Of a stretch of DNA of 56,181 nucleotides, positions 1 to 8,407 are shown in pieces (position 1 is the stretch's first letter; each line of letters begins with the position of its first letter). Origin of the DNA: Candidatus Zhuqueibacterota bacterium (GTDB lineage: Bacteria > Zhuqueibacterota > Zhuqueibacteria > Residuimicrobiales > Krinioviventaceae); contig JAFGKD010000135.1 of the NCBI GenBank assembly GCA_016928775.1, positions 1 to 56,181 on the forward strand, read 5' to 3'. The notes below the pieces were generated by a model, which was not told the origin of the DNA, ran no database searches, and was given only the letters and a program-made list of their open reading frames with translations. The translations under genes and the position numbers were made by a program.

Positions 1-384
1 CGGAATCTTGGACTGGATACGGGAATCGAGTTGGTTTTAGTTGAAGGCTCGACCAATGTCAAGAATCTGGAACTGCATCAGGCAGATATTCCAACGGATT
101 TTCTACTGAGTCAGAATTATCCCAATCCCTTTAATCCGGATACGAAGATCCAGTACCAGCTTTGTAAACCTTCTCATATCACACTGGATATCTTTCAGGT
201 CAATGGACAGCAGATTCGCACACTATATAATGGATACCAGGAAGCAGGAATCCACGTGCAAGTGTGGGATGGTCGTCTTTTAAATGGTAATCCTGCACCA
301 TCAGGAGTTTATATGTATCGTATTTCTGTGCAGACCGATGAGGGTACTATCCAGCAAGTGCGCAAAATGGTGCTTAACCGATAA
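1..384 (+). CDS. C-terminal fragment of a secreted protein with a sorting domain (5' end outside window)
   Basis: The reading frame is open from base 1, so the gene starts upstream of the window and only the last 127 residues are visible. These include a C-terminal FlgD-like/type IX secretion-type sorting domain. Its marks are a SQNYPNPFNPDTKI segment, then a beta-rich stretch (TLDIFQVNGQQIRTL), the late SGVYMYRI motif and a basic end (RKMVLNR). Such domains direct export and surface attachment or release in FCB-group bacteria. The function of the main body cannot be known from this piece. A strong intrinsic terminator follows the stop codon. Confidence 0.85.
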   Translation, partial: RNLGLDTGIELVLVEGSTNVKNLELHQADIPTDFLLSQNYPNPFNPDTKIQYQLCKPSHITLDIFQVNGQQIRTLYNGYQEAGIHVQVWDGRLLNGNPAPSGVYMYRISVQTDEGTIQQVRKMVLNR

Positions 385-418
385 AGGGACAGCGCCGTGT
401 CGGTTTCATAAATTTACG

Positions 419-457
419 CCCGGAGACATATTGCTACATGTCTCCGGGTGCTTTTTT
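419..457 (+). terminator. Rho-independent terminator
   Basis: A perfect 10-bp stem (CCCGGAGACA at 419-428 with TGTCTCCGGG at 439-448) and a 10-nt loop are followed by a run of six T after TGC. It closes the transcript of the sorting-domain gene. It lies just ahead of the ribosome binding site of the next lipoprotein gene. Confidence 0.9.
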
Positions 458-479
458 CACCTGTTTTCACGAGGATTGT

Positions 480-1178
480 ATGTTAAAGAGATATATTTTT
501 ATACCGTTTATTCTGCTTTTTTTATACTCGGCATGTCGACAATCGATGGAGCCCGTTGAAACAAAGGGAATTGTTCAGGGGATAGTCAGCTGTATTTTGC
601 CAGATGGCGCGGTAGCCGTCAATTCCGCTTTTATATTCATGGGAGACTCTTTAATCACGACAACGGATTTGCAGGGACATTATCAGATCACTGCGCTTGA
701 AGCCGGCACATACGAAATCACAGGTTCTGCTCTGTTTTGCGGAGATACGACACTGTCTGTTCAGGTGTTAGGAGGGCACACCGCCATCCTTGATTTCAAT
801 TTAAAACCGGATTCAACGACGGGCAGAGTCTATGGGGAATTTCAGGATGGCAACTTGTTCTTACAGCGCCTTCAGGAAGATACATCGCTGGTGAACTGGA
901 GTGAAAAACAAATTTTTGATGCAGCGACAGGAGCGACACTGAACTTAAAAACACTGCGATCCGAGGTACCGGAATGTACGGTATTCCTTGGCGACAGCGC
1001 CATTGCTTCTGCAGATGCATGGGGGCAGTATTGGTTTACGATTCCAAGTGGGACATATCCGTTCACAGGCGCATGTGAAGGATATGAAGATATAATGCAT
1101 ATATTAAAAATTGAGCCCGATTCGCGCAATTATCTCAATTTTATACTGCCCAATCAAGGGATTACGAAATCCAAATAG
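480..1178 (+). CDS. Lipoprotein with carboxypeptidase-regulatory-like repeats
   Basis: 232 residues. The ATG at 480 is chosen over an upstream in-frame ATG at 438 because GAGG at 471-474 is well spaced and the resulting N-terminus is a lipoprotein signal: Met-Leu-Lys-Arg, a hydrophobic core, then LYSAC with Cys at residue 19. Two segments look like carboxypeptidase-regulatory beta-sandwich repeats: a GIVQGIV opening with GHYQITALEAGTY, and later WGQYWFTIPSGTYPF. These modules are common in cell-surface proteins of Bacteroidota-like lineages. No catalytic motif is visible. It is probably a cell-envelope structural or binding protein of unknown ligand. Confidence 0.75.
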   Translation: MLKRYIFIPFILLFLYSACRQSMEPVETKGIVQGIVSCILPDGAVAVNSAFIFMGDSLITTTDLQGHYQITALEAGTYEITGSALFCGDTTLSVQVLGGHTAILDFNLKPDSTTGRVYGEFQDGNLFLQRLQEDTSLVNWSEKQIFDAATGATLNLKTLRSEVPECTVFLGDSAIASADAWGQYWFTIPSGTYPFTGACEGYEDIMHILKIEPDSRNYLNFILPNQGITKSK

Positions 1179-1240
1179 CGCCACGCTCATATTCAGCGAA
1201 GGAATCGAGAAAACAGTCAGACTCATCAGCGCAATGCAAT

Positions 1241-1258
1241 AAACGCCTTTTGGCTTTT
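1241..1258. terminator. Possible weak bidirectional terminator
   Basis: Short stem AAACGCC-TTTT-GGCTTTT with one bulged base, flanked by A and T runs. It lies between the convergent lipoprotein gene (ends 1178, plus) and lysA (ends 1335, minus). The stem is short, so this is tentative. Confidence 0.3.
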
Positions 1259-1334
1259 CAACTTTTGATGCAGCTCTTTTACATCTTCATTTTCGCGAAT
1301 CTATAGCAATTTCCGATTTTATAGCGGCTCTTGT

Positions 1335-2648
1335 TCATAATGATCGCTCATTTTGAATCATTTGTTCAAGGATCTGTTCTGCTCTGATGCACTGAAAAGT
1401 GCCGTTGGTTCGCAGCAGAATTTCTGCCGGTATCGCATAGGAGTTATAGTTTGCCAATGACATGGCAGCAACATATGCTCCGGCTCCGCCGATGACAAGA
1501 TAATCGTCCTGTTCAGGATTGGCCATGAGTCTTGGGATGATATGGCCGTGCGCATCCAGGCTCTGCGAATCACCGCTTTCACAGCAGCGACCGACGACGA
1601 CTCGATAGTCAGCTTCTGGATAAAGCTCGCTGAGATCAAATTCGCTTGACAACAATTCCCCTGTTCTTGAAATGATAAAAAACGGATGTCGCGAGCCATA
1701 CAATAATGGACGACTATTCGCTTCCATACCGGCATCGGCAATGAGGAAATTAAATCCGTCTTCGCCGGTTGATTTTTTATCCAGAATCGATGTAACGATA
1801 AAGCCGGCATTGGCCACGATATAGGTGCCCGGTTCAACGGCCATGACCAGCTTGCGTCCGGTGCGCTGATGAAACTGGTGAAATTTGTTGCTCGCATAAA
1901 GACCCAAATCCTGGATATCCACCGGCTTTTCATCGGGCATGCGCGCTTCCTTGAATCCGCCACCCAGATTGACAATTTTGACATCCGGCAGATATTTTTC
2001 CACATAACTGAGCTCACGATCGATGTTGCTGCGCCACAATTCCGGATCGCCGCCAGAGCCAATGTGGACATGCACTTGATCAAAAACAACACCCTTTTGT
2101 CTGGCCAGCGCCATTGCTTTCTCAATATCGCTCAGATGAATACCAAAACAAGAATATTTATCGCCGGTATTTCGCGTTACGGATTCACCGGCACCCACTC
2201 CGGGATGTAAACGAATCGATAACGTGATTTGATGTGCGACAGCAAAATCAGCTATTAACTCTAACTGTCGCAAAGAACAGACGTTATATCGCATGCCCTT
2301 CAGTATCATCTCCTCAAGGTCTTTGCGCGCTGGACCGAGAGGTACATCTTGCGTCGTCAGCATCATCCGCGAGCAGGGGATGCCAGCCAGATGTGCGCGC
2401 TTGCCTTCATTTAAAGAACTGAGGTCAAGATCGATACCCAGTCCGGTGATGAGCTGCAATAATGCTCGACTCGAATTGGCTTTCATCGCATAGCTGACAG
2501 AAAGCCCGAAGGCATTCGGCATTTTCAAGACATCATGACATTTATCCAGAACGGTCTGTTCATCGTAAAGATAGAATGGCGTGCCAAATTTTTGCGCTGC
2601 CATGAAAATATGCTCAGATGTTACAGATGTATTTCCAAGTCGAGACAT
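1335..2648 (-). CDS. lysA: Diaminopimelate decarboxylase
   Basis: 437 residues, normal length. It decarboxylates meso-diaminopimelate to L-lysine, the last step of the pathway. It is a fold-type III PLP enzyme: YAMKAN holds the PLP lysine (Lys56), HIGSGG and NLGGGF form the phosphate-binding loops, and CCESGDSQ carries the active-site Cys-Glu-Ser-Gly-Asp of the C-terminal beta domain. AGGAG stands 7-8 bases before the ATG. It is the last gene of the lysine operon, directly downstream of dapL, so it falls under the riboswitch near 8.2 kb. Confidence 0.95.
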   Translation of the reverse strand: MSRLGNTSVTSEHIFMAAQKFGTPFYLYDEQTVLDKCHDVLKMPNAFGLSVSYAMKANSSRALLQLITGLGIDLDLSSLNEGKRAHLAGIPCSRMMLTTQDVPLGPARKDLEEMILKGMRYNVCSLRQLELIADFAVAHQITLSIRLHPGVGAGESVTRNTGDKYSCFGIHLSDIEKAMALARQKGVVFDQVHVHIGSGGDPELWRSNIDRELSYVEKYLPDVKIVNLGGGFKEARMPDEKPVDIQDLGLYASNKFHQFHQRTGRKLVMAVEPGTYIVANAGFIVTSILDKKSTGEDGFNFLIADAGMEANSRPLLYGSRHPFFIISRTGELLSSEFDLSELYPEADYRVVVGRCCESGDSQSLDAHGHIIPRLMANPEQDDYLVIGGAGAYVAAMSLANYNSYAIPAEILLRTNGTFQCIRAEQILEQMIQNERSL

Positions 2649-2708
2649 CTTTTCTCCTGCTGGAAAATGAACATGCAGCGTGCAAGATAAAGTTTTGCAC
2701 GCGCTGCG

Positions 2709-3935
2709 CTATAAATTGATTCGAATACTTTCAACGGCTTTTTGGATGTTCTCTCTATGACCGAACGCTGACAATCGCAAATAACCCTCGCCGCTTGGTC
2801 CAAATCCCGCGCCCGGTGTGCCAACAACATGTGCTGCCTGTAGCAGCCGATCAAAAAATGCCCACGAACTGAGTCCATCCGGCGTTTTCAGCCAGACATA
2901 GGGCGCGTTGTCACCGCCATAGCAGGTATAACCCAGCGCTTGCAAACCGGCTTTTATAACGTGCGCATTTTTCATATAATAATCGGCAAGTCCCTGACAT
3001 TCACTTCTTCCTGCATCCGATAGTGCTGCGATACCGCCAGCTTGGACAATATTTGAAGCGCCGTTAAAAAAAGTGTTTTGTCGGCGCGCCCAAAGCGAAT
3101 TGACAATGCCCTGTCCAACACCCTCGATCACCAGGTTCTGCGGTACAATCGTCCAGCCAAGACGCACACCGGTAAATCCGGCGATTTTGGAAAAGCTGTT
3201 AATTTCTATGGCGCATTCATCCGCCCCATCAATTTGATAAATGCTGCGCGGCAAGTTTTCATCTTTGATAAATGCAGTATATGCCGCATCAAATATCAAA
3301 ACGGATCGATGTGCCCGCGCATAATCAACCCACACGTGCAGTTGTTCTTTTGTCGCCACCGCACCTGTGGGATTATTCGGGCTGCAAATGTAGATTAAAT
3401 CCACTTTTTTGTCTGGGAGCGCGGGGAAAAAACCATTTTCCTCGGTGCAGGGCATATAGACGATGCCCTGATATTGTCCCGTCGCTGGATCAAACTGCCC
3501 TGTGCGACCAGCGATGACGTTCGTATCGACATAGACAGGATAAGCAGGATCCTGCACTGCGACGACATTATCAATTCCAAAGATAGACTGGATATTGCCC
3601 GAATCCGGTTTGGCGCCGTCGCTCACAAAGATTTCTGACAGATCGATTGATACGTCATATTGCTGATAAAAATGTCGCAGTGCTTCTTTCATGTTCGTTT
3701 CGCCGCTCGAATCATCCGCATAACCTGTATACGTTGCAACATCGGCCAACTTGTCCACACCGGCGTGCAATCCCTGAATGATAGTTGGAGTGAGCGGTTC
3801 GGTCGTATTGCCGATGCCAAGTTTCATCACCTGAACGCCGGGATTGTCGGCCAAAAATTTTCTCACTCTGCGACCAATTTCCGGAAACAGGTAGCCGGCA
3901 CCAAGCTTGCTGTAATTGCTGTTAATCGTTGCCAT
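2709..3935 (-). CDS. dapL: LL-diaminopimelate aminotransferase
   Basis: 408 residues. It converts tetrahydrodipicolinate plus glutamate directly to LL-diaminopimelate, bypassing the succinylase and acetylase routes. It is a fold-type I aminotransferase: the N-terminus (NSNYSKLGAGYLFPEIGRR) is typical of DapL, KLGIGNTTEPL and YICSPNNPTGA are substrate and PLP loops, and SFSKIAGFTGVRLGW holds the PLP lysine. The ATG at 3935 is preferred to an upstream in-frame codon at 3977 because it gives the family N-terminus and has AAGGA upstream. No dapC, dapD or dapE genes are present, so the operon depends on this enzyme. Confidence 0.95.
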   Translation of the reverse strand: MATINSNYSKLGAGYLFPEIGRRVRKFLADNPGVQVMKLGIGNTTEPLTPTIIQGLHAGVDKLADVATYTGYADDSSGETNMKEALRHFYQQYDVSIDLSEIFVSDGAKPDSGNIQSIFGIDNVVAVQDPAYPVYVDTNVIAGRTGQFDPATGQYQGIVYMPCTEENGFFPALPDKKVDLIYICSPNNPTGAVATKEQLHVWVDYARAHRSVLIFDAAYTAFIKDENLPRSIYQIDGADECAIEINSFSKIAGFTGVRLGWTIVPQNLVIEGVGQGIVNSLWARRQNTFFNGASNIVQAGGIAALSDAGRSECQGLADYYMKNAHVIKAGLQALGYTCYGGDNAPYVWLKTPDGLSSWAFFDRLLQAAHVVGTPGAGFGPSGEGYLRLSAFGHRENIQKAVESIRINL

Positions 3936-4013
3936 GAATTGATTATTCCTTATTATAGAATCCCCTGCCTGCCACAAAATCTAGCCTGGCAGATTCTACG
4001 AGTCATCAATGAA

Positions 4014-4853
4014 TTACGATGTAAATGCTTCCCGGTCAACTGTACCTTCGCCAATGCGAATAGCCGGCCCGGTCATATCAATGGCATAGTTCTCTCGAAT
4101 TCTGATGGTAAGCTGACCTCCGGGCATGTGCACAGTGATTTTATCGTCGCAGAGTCCGAGTTTATGGGCAACGGCGGCCGCGGCTGAGCTCGAACTGCCG
4201 GAGGCCAGAGTATAACCGGCGCCGCGCTCCCAGATCTCAATCTGGATATTCCGGCGGTCCAATACTTTGAGGAATTGCACATTGGTTCGATTGGGGAAGC
4301 GTGGTTCCATCTCGATAGCCGGCCCGTAGGTTCGTGCCAATTCGGCGGACAATTCCTCCACCGGCAGCACGCAATGTGGATTGCCAATGGAAGCCGCGCA
4401 ATAGCTGAATATTCGGCCTTTGATTGTCATAGATTCATTAATCACCTCGCGCGCCTCACCGGCAACCGGAATGTCTCTGCTATTAAAGCTTACAGTACCC
4501 ATGTCGACGTCAATGGAGCGACCCTCAGAACGTACGCGGGACGTGACGATGCCACCGAGTGTATCGATCTTGAACGGCTCGCTGTGCACAAAGCCATGGT
4601 CAAACAAATACTTTGAAAATATGCGCAAGCCATTTCCGGATTTTTCCGCCTCACTGCCATCCGGATTAAAGATGCGCACTCTGAATGATGCTTTGTCTGA
4701 TTTCATCGGCCCCCACAAAATCCCGTCAGAACCGATGCCATAATGGCGATGACAAATAAGCTTGATTTCTGCCGGTTTTAATTCCCGTCCGATCTCCGCC
4801 GGATTCATAACAATATAGTCGTTCCCCAGGCCGTGATATTTGTAAAATTTCAA
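4014..4853 (-). CDS. dapF: Diaminopimelate epimerase, Ser/Ser variant
   Basis: 279 residues. It should interconvert LL- and meso-diaminopimelate. A TTG start at 4853 is preferred: AGAGG lies six bases upstream and the protein then begins (M)KFYKYHGLGNDY, the family N-terminus. An upstream TTG at 4874 gives a longer, atypical start. The oddity is that both catalytic cysteine positions are serine. The usual CGNG...C motif reads EKSGNGLRIF, and the usual ACGSGACA motif reads LASGSSSSAAAA within ERGAGYTLASGSS. The rest of the fold is intact and the gene sits between dapA and dapL, so it is unlikely to be a pseudogene. Confidence 0.9.
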   Translation of the reverse strand: MKFYKYHGLGNDYIVMNPAEIGRELKPAEIKLICHRHYGIGSDGILWGPMKSDKASFRVRIFNPDGSEAEKSGNGLRIFSKYLFDHGFVHSEPFKIDTLGGIVTSRVRSEGRSIDVDMGTVSFNSRDIPVAGEAREVINESMTIKGRIFSYCAASIGNPHCVLPVEELSAELARTYGPAIEMEPRFPNRTNVQFLKVLDRRNIQIEIWERGAGYTLASGSSSSAAAAVAHKLGLCDDKITVHMPGGQLTIRIRENYAIDMTGPAIRIGEGTVDREAFTS

Positions 4854-4940
4854 GTTATGCCTCTTTTCTCTCAAACATTTAGCACAAAATTCTTTTCCGA
4901 TAAATGGATTGTCTGGTGCCTGTGTTTTCTCTGCACGAAT

Positions 4941-5834
4941 TTATAACAACTCTAATTCTGCAAGCAACAGTCGCATTTTTTCTTTATTCGAGACTGACAA
5001 TGAAACGAGCGGCAGGCGAACGACATCCTCAACCAATCCCATCAGAGCACAAGCTGCTTTGACCGGGATGGGATTGCTCTCACAGAAGTTAAACTCCATA
5101 AGAGGCAAAAGTTTGTAGTGTAATGCACGCGCTTGTTGCCAATCACCATCGAACGCGGCATTAACCATCTTGTGCAACAGTGCCGGTGCCTGATTGGCGA
5201 CAACGGAAATGACGCCATCGGCACCGAGCGCTAACATGGCGAGCGTCAATGCGTCATCGCCGGAGAGGACAAGAAAGTTGTCCGGGCGATTTCTCAAGAT
5301 AGCCATGATCTGTGAGATATTGCCGCTCGCTTCTTTCACGCCAATAATATTGGGAATCTTCGCGAGCTGTAATATGCTATCCGCGCTGATGTTTCCGGCT
5401 GTCCGTCCCGGCACATTGTAGAGGATAATCGGCAGGTCTGTTGCTTCGGCGACCGCTTTAAAATGCTCATAATAGCCCTTTTGGGTCGGTTTGTTGTAGT
5501 ATGGACCGACGGATAGAATGGCATCGGCACCCGCTTTTGTCGCATGCTCGGTCAAAGACACGGCTTCGGCGGTTGAATTACTGCCAGCGCCGGCCAGCAC
5601 CGGCACTCGACCAGCGGCGTGCTCGATGACAACGTCGATCACCCGGTGATGCTCCTCGTGACTCAACGTCGCACTCTCTCCCGTCGTACCGCAGGCAAGA
5701 ATAACGTCAGTTCCCTGCTCCATATGCCAATCGACAAGATTTCGTAATTTCGCCTCATCAACTGAATAGTCTTGTCGAAATGGCGTGATCAACGCCACAG
5801 TTGTCCCTCTAAAATGTGTAATATCTCGTGACAT
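4941..5834 (-). CDS. dapA: 4-Hydroxy-tetrahydrodipicolinate synthase
   Basis: 297 residues, typical size. It condenses pyruvate with aspartate semialdehyde, the committed step to diaminopimelate. Class I aldolase TIM barrel: ALITPF near the N-terminus, GTTGES, YYNKPTQKGYYEH, YNVPGRT and GVKEASGN, whose Lys forms the Schiff base with pyruvate. GAGG stands eight bases before the ATG. Third gene of the lysine operon, between dapB and dapF. Confidence 0.96.
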   Translation of the reverse strand: MSRDITHFRGTTVALITPFRQDYSVDEAKLRNLVDWHMEQGTDVILACGTTGESATLSHEEHHRVIDVVIEHAAGRVPVLAGAGSNSTAEAVSLTEHATKAGADAILSVGPYYNKPTQKGYYEHFKAVAEATDLPIILYNVPGRTAGNISADSILQLAKIPNIIGVKEASGNISQIMAILRNRPDNFLVLSGDDALTLAMLALGADGVISVVANQAPALLHKMVNAAFDGDWQQARALHYKLLPLMEFNFCESNPIPVKAACALMGLVEDVVRLPLVSLSVSNKEKMRLLLAELELL

Positions 5835-5889
5835 GATGGGATCCTCAAGCTAAAAGTAAAAAAAGTGATCAACAACCACTACGTGAGTG

Positions 5890-6609
5890 CTAATTGAAAT
5901 CGTGCATAAAGTCATCCATCGTATAAATGCCGGTTTTTCCGACAAGCCATTCGGCAGCGCGTATTGCTCCGCTGGCAAAACCCTCTCGCCCATGGGCGAC
6001 ATGCCTGAGCACAATCTCGTCCGCCGGAGAATCGAAGCCGATCTCGTGTGTTCCCGGCACGCGCCCGACACGAGTGGAGGTGACGTGCAATGTCGCGGGA
6101 TTTATGACGCCATGGCTCGTGTCATACAAAACTTTATCTTTATGTGGCAGATTCTCGAGCAGCACATGTGCCAGCTTTTTGGCTGTGCCACTCGGACTAT
6201 CCGCTTTGCCGACATGATGAAATTCGTGTAGAAAGCAATCATACTCGGGCAATGAACCCATCAGTTGTGCGGCATATCTGGTCAGTTTTGTAAACTGATA
6301 GACGCCAATGGAAAAATTTGGACTGTAAATAATGGTCAAATTTTTTATCGATTTTAATTGATCCAGTTGATCGTACCAGCCAGTTGTACCTTCTACGATG
6401 GGCAAGCCGAGCTGCGCAGCAACTTTGATATGATAAAGGACTCCTTCTGCCAGCACAAAGCTGATAACGGCTTGTGCACCGCGCACATCAGACTCGGGAG
6501 AAAAAGAATCATTGATATCAAAAATAGCTGAAATCTCGTGACCGCGTGCATACGCCTGCCTTTCGACCTCTTTACCCATTCGCCCATAACCGAGTAGTGC
6601 AATTTTCAT
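5890..6609 (-). CDS. dapB: 4-Hydroxy-tetrahydrodipicolinate reductase
   Basis: 239 residues, the short form seen in Bacteroidota-like bacteria (the E. coli enzyme is about 270). It reduces the DapA product with NAD(P)H to tetrahydrodipicolinate, the substrate of DapL. The N-terminal Rossmann loop is LLGYGRMGKEV; EGTTGW and SPNFSIGV follow; the catalytic segment is EFHHVGKADSPSGTAKKLA with the paired histidines and the substrate-binding SGTA. It begins 14 bases after lysC ends. Confidence 0.95.
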   Translation of the reverse strand: MKIALLGYGRMGKEVERQAYARGHEISAIFDINDSFSPESDVRGAQAVISFVLAEGVLYHIKVAAQLGLPIVEGTTGWYDQLDQLKSIKNLTIIYSPNFSIGVYQFTKLTRYAAQLMGSLPEYDCFLHEFHHVGKADSPSGTAKKLAHVLLENLPHKDKVLYDTSHGVINPATLHVTSTRVGRVPGTHEIGFDSPADEIVLRHVAHGREGFASGAIRAAEWLVGKTGIYTMDDFMHDFN

Positions 6610-6623
6610 AATCTTTCCAAAGC

Positions 6624-8009
6624 TTAAACAGCAAAAATTCGTGAGTCCAAATCGCTGCCAAAAAAGTAATCGTGCAAGCGAATGATCACCTTGGGCAAGT
6701 CGGCTTCATCAATGACGAAGCTGAGGTTAATTTCCGAGGCACCCTGGGATATCGAATAGATGTGCGTGTCCTGCAACAAGCCAAAAATCTGTCCCGGAAT
6801 ACCTTTTGTACGCTTTAATCCTTCGCCAACCAAACAGACGATTGCTTTGGCCTTCTCGACCTTGACACTGGCGATTTCCGCAACTTCCGAAATGATCTGT
6901 TCCAGATTTGTGGCATTATCGATCGTAAGCGACACAGTCACCTCGGAGGTGGAGATCAAATCGACAGCTGTTTTGTATTTTTCAAATATCGCAAAAAGCC
7001 GCGCCATAAAACCGTGTGCCATCAACATGCGGCTGGACATCACTGTGATCACAGTCAAGCCTTCTTTATAAGCAATGGATTTCACCCGACCGGCTAATGA
7101 TGGATCGACCGGGCTGGTCTTTGAGATCGCGGTACCAGGAAATTCTGGATTCATTGAATTAAGTACAATGACGGTCATGTTGTGTTCAATGGCCGGTGCC
7201 AGCGTAGCCGGATGTAATACTTTGGCGCCAAAATAGGCCAATTCCGCAGCCTCCTTAAATGTCATATGACGGATTCGATGCGCTTCCTTGACCAAGGACG
7301 GATCAGCGGTGAGAACGCCATCAACATCTGACCATATTTCAACTATTGGCGCACCGAGCATAGCACCGAACAAGGTCGCGGAATAGTCGGAGCCACCTCG
7401 ACCGAGCGTCGTCGTGCGCCCGTCTTGATCGCTACCGATAAAGCCCTGGATTACCGGAACGATACCCGCCGACACAATTGGTGCAAGAATATCCTGGGTG
7501 CGTTTTTTTGACGCTTCAAATAACGGCTGCGCAGCGCTGAATGACGAATCCGTGAGCAGCAATTTGCGCGAATCTGTCATCTCACTTGATAATCCCATAC
7601 GACGAAGGGCTGCTGGCAGCATATGCGCCGTAAAAAATTCGCCAACACTGATGACCGCATCATACAGCTCATCCGTGAGTCGGCCATTATTGTAAATATT
7701 ATCCACAGCCATATTGAGCATCTGCACGCCGGTTTCAAAAGCTGCGATCAATTGTGTATCCGCGTCAATTCCCAGTTCACGAATAATTGCCCGATGCTTG
7801 GTGAGAATCTCCAGGGTGAGCCGCTTTGATTTTTCCTCTTCACCGGCGCCCGCAATCTTTGCCAGCGAAACGAGCTTGTTGGTGATCCCGCCGATGGCGG
7901 AGGTGACGACAAGGGGCTGTTTCGGCAAGCGAGATTTGATGATTTCACACACTCGTCGAATCGCTGCGGCACTCCCAACCGATGTGCCGCCAAATTTTAA
8001 AATGATCAT
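6624..8009 (-). CDS. lysC: Lysine-sensitive-type aspartate kinase
   Basis: 461 residues. It phosphorylates L-aspartate, the first step of the aspartate family pathway. N-terminal amino-acid kinase domain with KFGGTSVGS at residues 5-13, and GRGGSDYSATLFG in the middle. The last 150 residues form paired ACT domains (LTVITVMSSRML, then SVKVEKAKAIVCLVGEG), the usual site of lysine feedback. The length and architecture fit the monofunctional LysC type, without a homoserine dehydrogenase domain. It is the first gene after the lysine riboswitch, so it is controlled at both RNA and probably enzyme level. AGGAT precedes the ATG. Confidence 0.94.
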   Translation of the reverse strand: MIILKFGGTSVGSAAAIRRVCEIIKSRLPKQPLVVTSAIGGITNKLVSLAKIAGAGEEEKSKRLTLEILTKHRAIIRELGIDADTQLIAAFETGVQMLNMAVDNIYNNGRLTDELYDAVISVGEFFTAHMLPAALRRMGLSSEMTDSRKLLLTDSSFSAAQPLFEASKKRTQDILAPIVSAGIVPVIQGFIGSDQDGRTTTLGRGGSDYSATLFGAMLGAPIVEIWSDVDGVLTADPSLVKEAHRIRHMTFKEAAELAYFGAKVLHPATLAPAIEHNMTVIVLNSMNPEFPGTAISKTSPVDPSLAGRVKSIAYKEGLTVITVMSSRMLMAHGFMARLFAIFEKYKTAVDLISTSEVTVSLTIDNATNLEQIISEVAEIASVKVEKAKAIVCLVGEGLKRTKGIPGQIFGLLQDTHIYSISQGASEINLSFVIDEADLPKVIIRLHDYFFGSDLDSRIFAV

Positions 8010-8100
8010 TTTGGGATCCTATCTTTCTCGTATCTCTGTCATCTTGAACTGAAGACTTTTTTTGTTCGTTCGTTTTTTGAACAATCGATCATCTTTATAT

Positions 8101-8130
8101 AAAAAAAGGTCTCTCATGCTATGGGAGACC
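8101..8130 (-). terminator. Intrinsic terminator of the lysine riboswitch
   Basis: On the minus strand a 10-bp stem with a 3-nt loop (bases 8108-8130, one G-U pair) is followed by seven T (8101-8107). It lies between the lysine aptamer and lysC. The aptamer's P1 3' strand (8161-8171) can pair with 8130-8140, just ahead of the stem, which could provide the alternative fold. Confidence 0.9.
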
Positions 8131-8162
8131 TATTTGACTGGCGTCATTATGCATAACCATCA

Positions 8163-8333
8163 GCCAAATAGCGCTCCACGAATATTTGTTTCGTGACAGT
8201 CCGGATGTTATTCACTATCCAGCCCAACAACGATGCCGGCGGGGTCATCGTTATTTCGGCCCGTCACCCTTTCCTCCCGAGTCCGCCACTTTTTTGATGG
8301 AAGTACTCATGTAACAGGCGCCTCTATTTGGTG
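8163..8333 (-). promoter_or_regulatory. Lysine riboswitch (L box)
   Basis: The minus strand carries the conserved lysine aptamer signatures in order: AGAGGCGC after the P1 5' strand, ATGAGTA, GGAGGAAAGG, GCCGAAAT, GGACTGTCAC, and GGAGCGCTATTTGG as the P1 3' strand. P1 is CCAAATAG pairing with CTATTTGG at the two ends. The element of about 170 nt ends 30 bases before an intrinsic terminator, then lysC. In known L boxes lysine binding stabilises P1 and lets the terminator form, so lysine excess should shut off the whole lysC-dapB-dapA-dapF-dapL-lysA operon. Confidence 0.95.
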
Positions 8334-8407
8334 CAAATTTTAATTTGTGATAGTACAAATTTCTGTTAAATTATGCAAGCACTTTGGCAGATATGGACGT
8401 CGCATTT

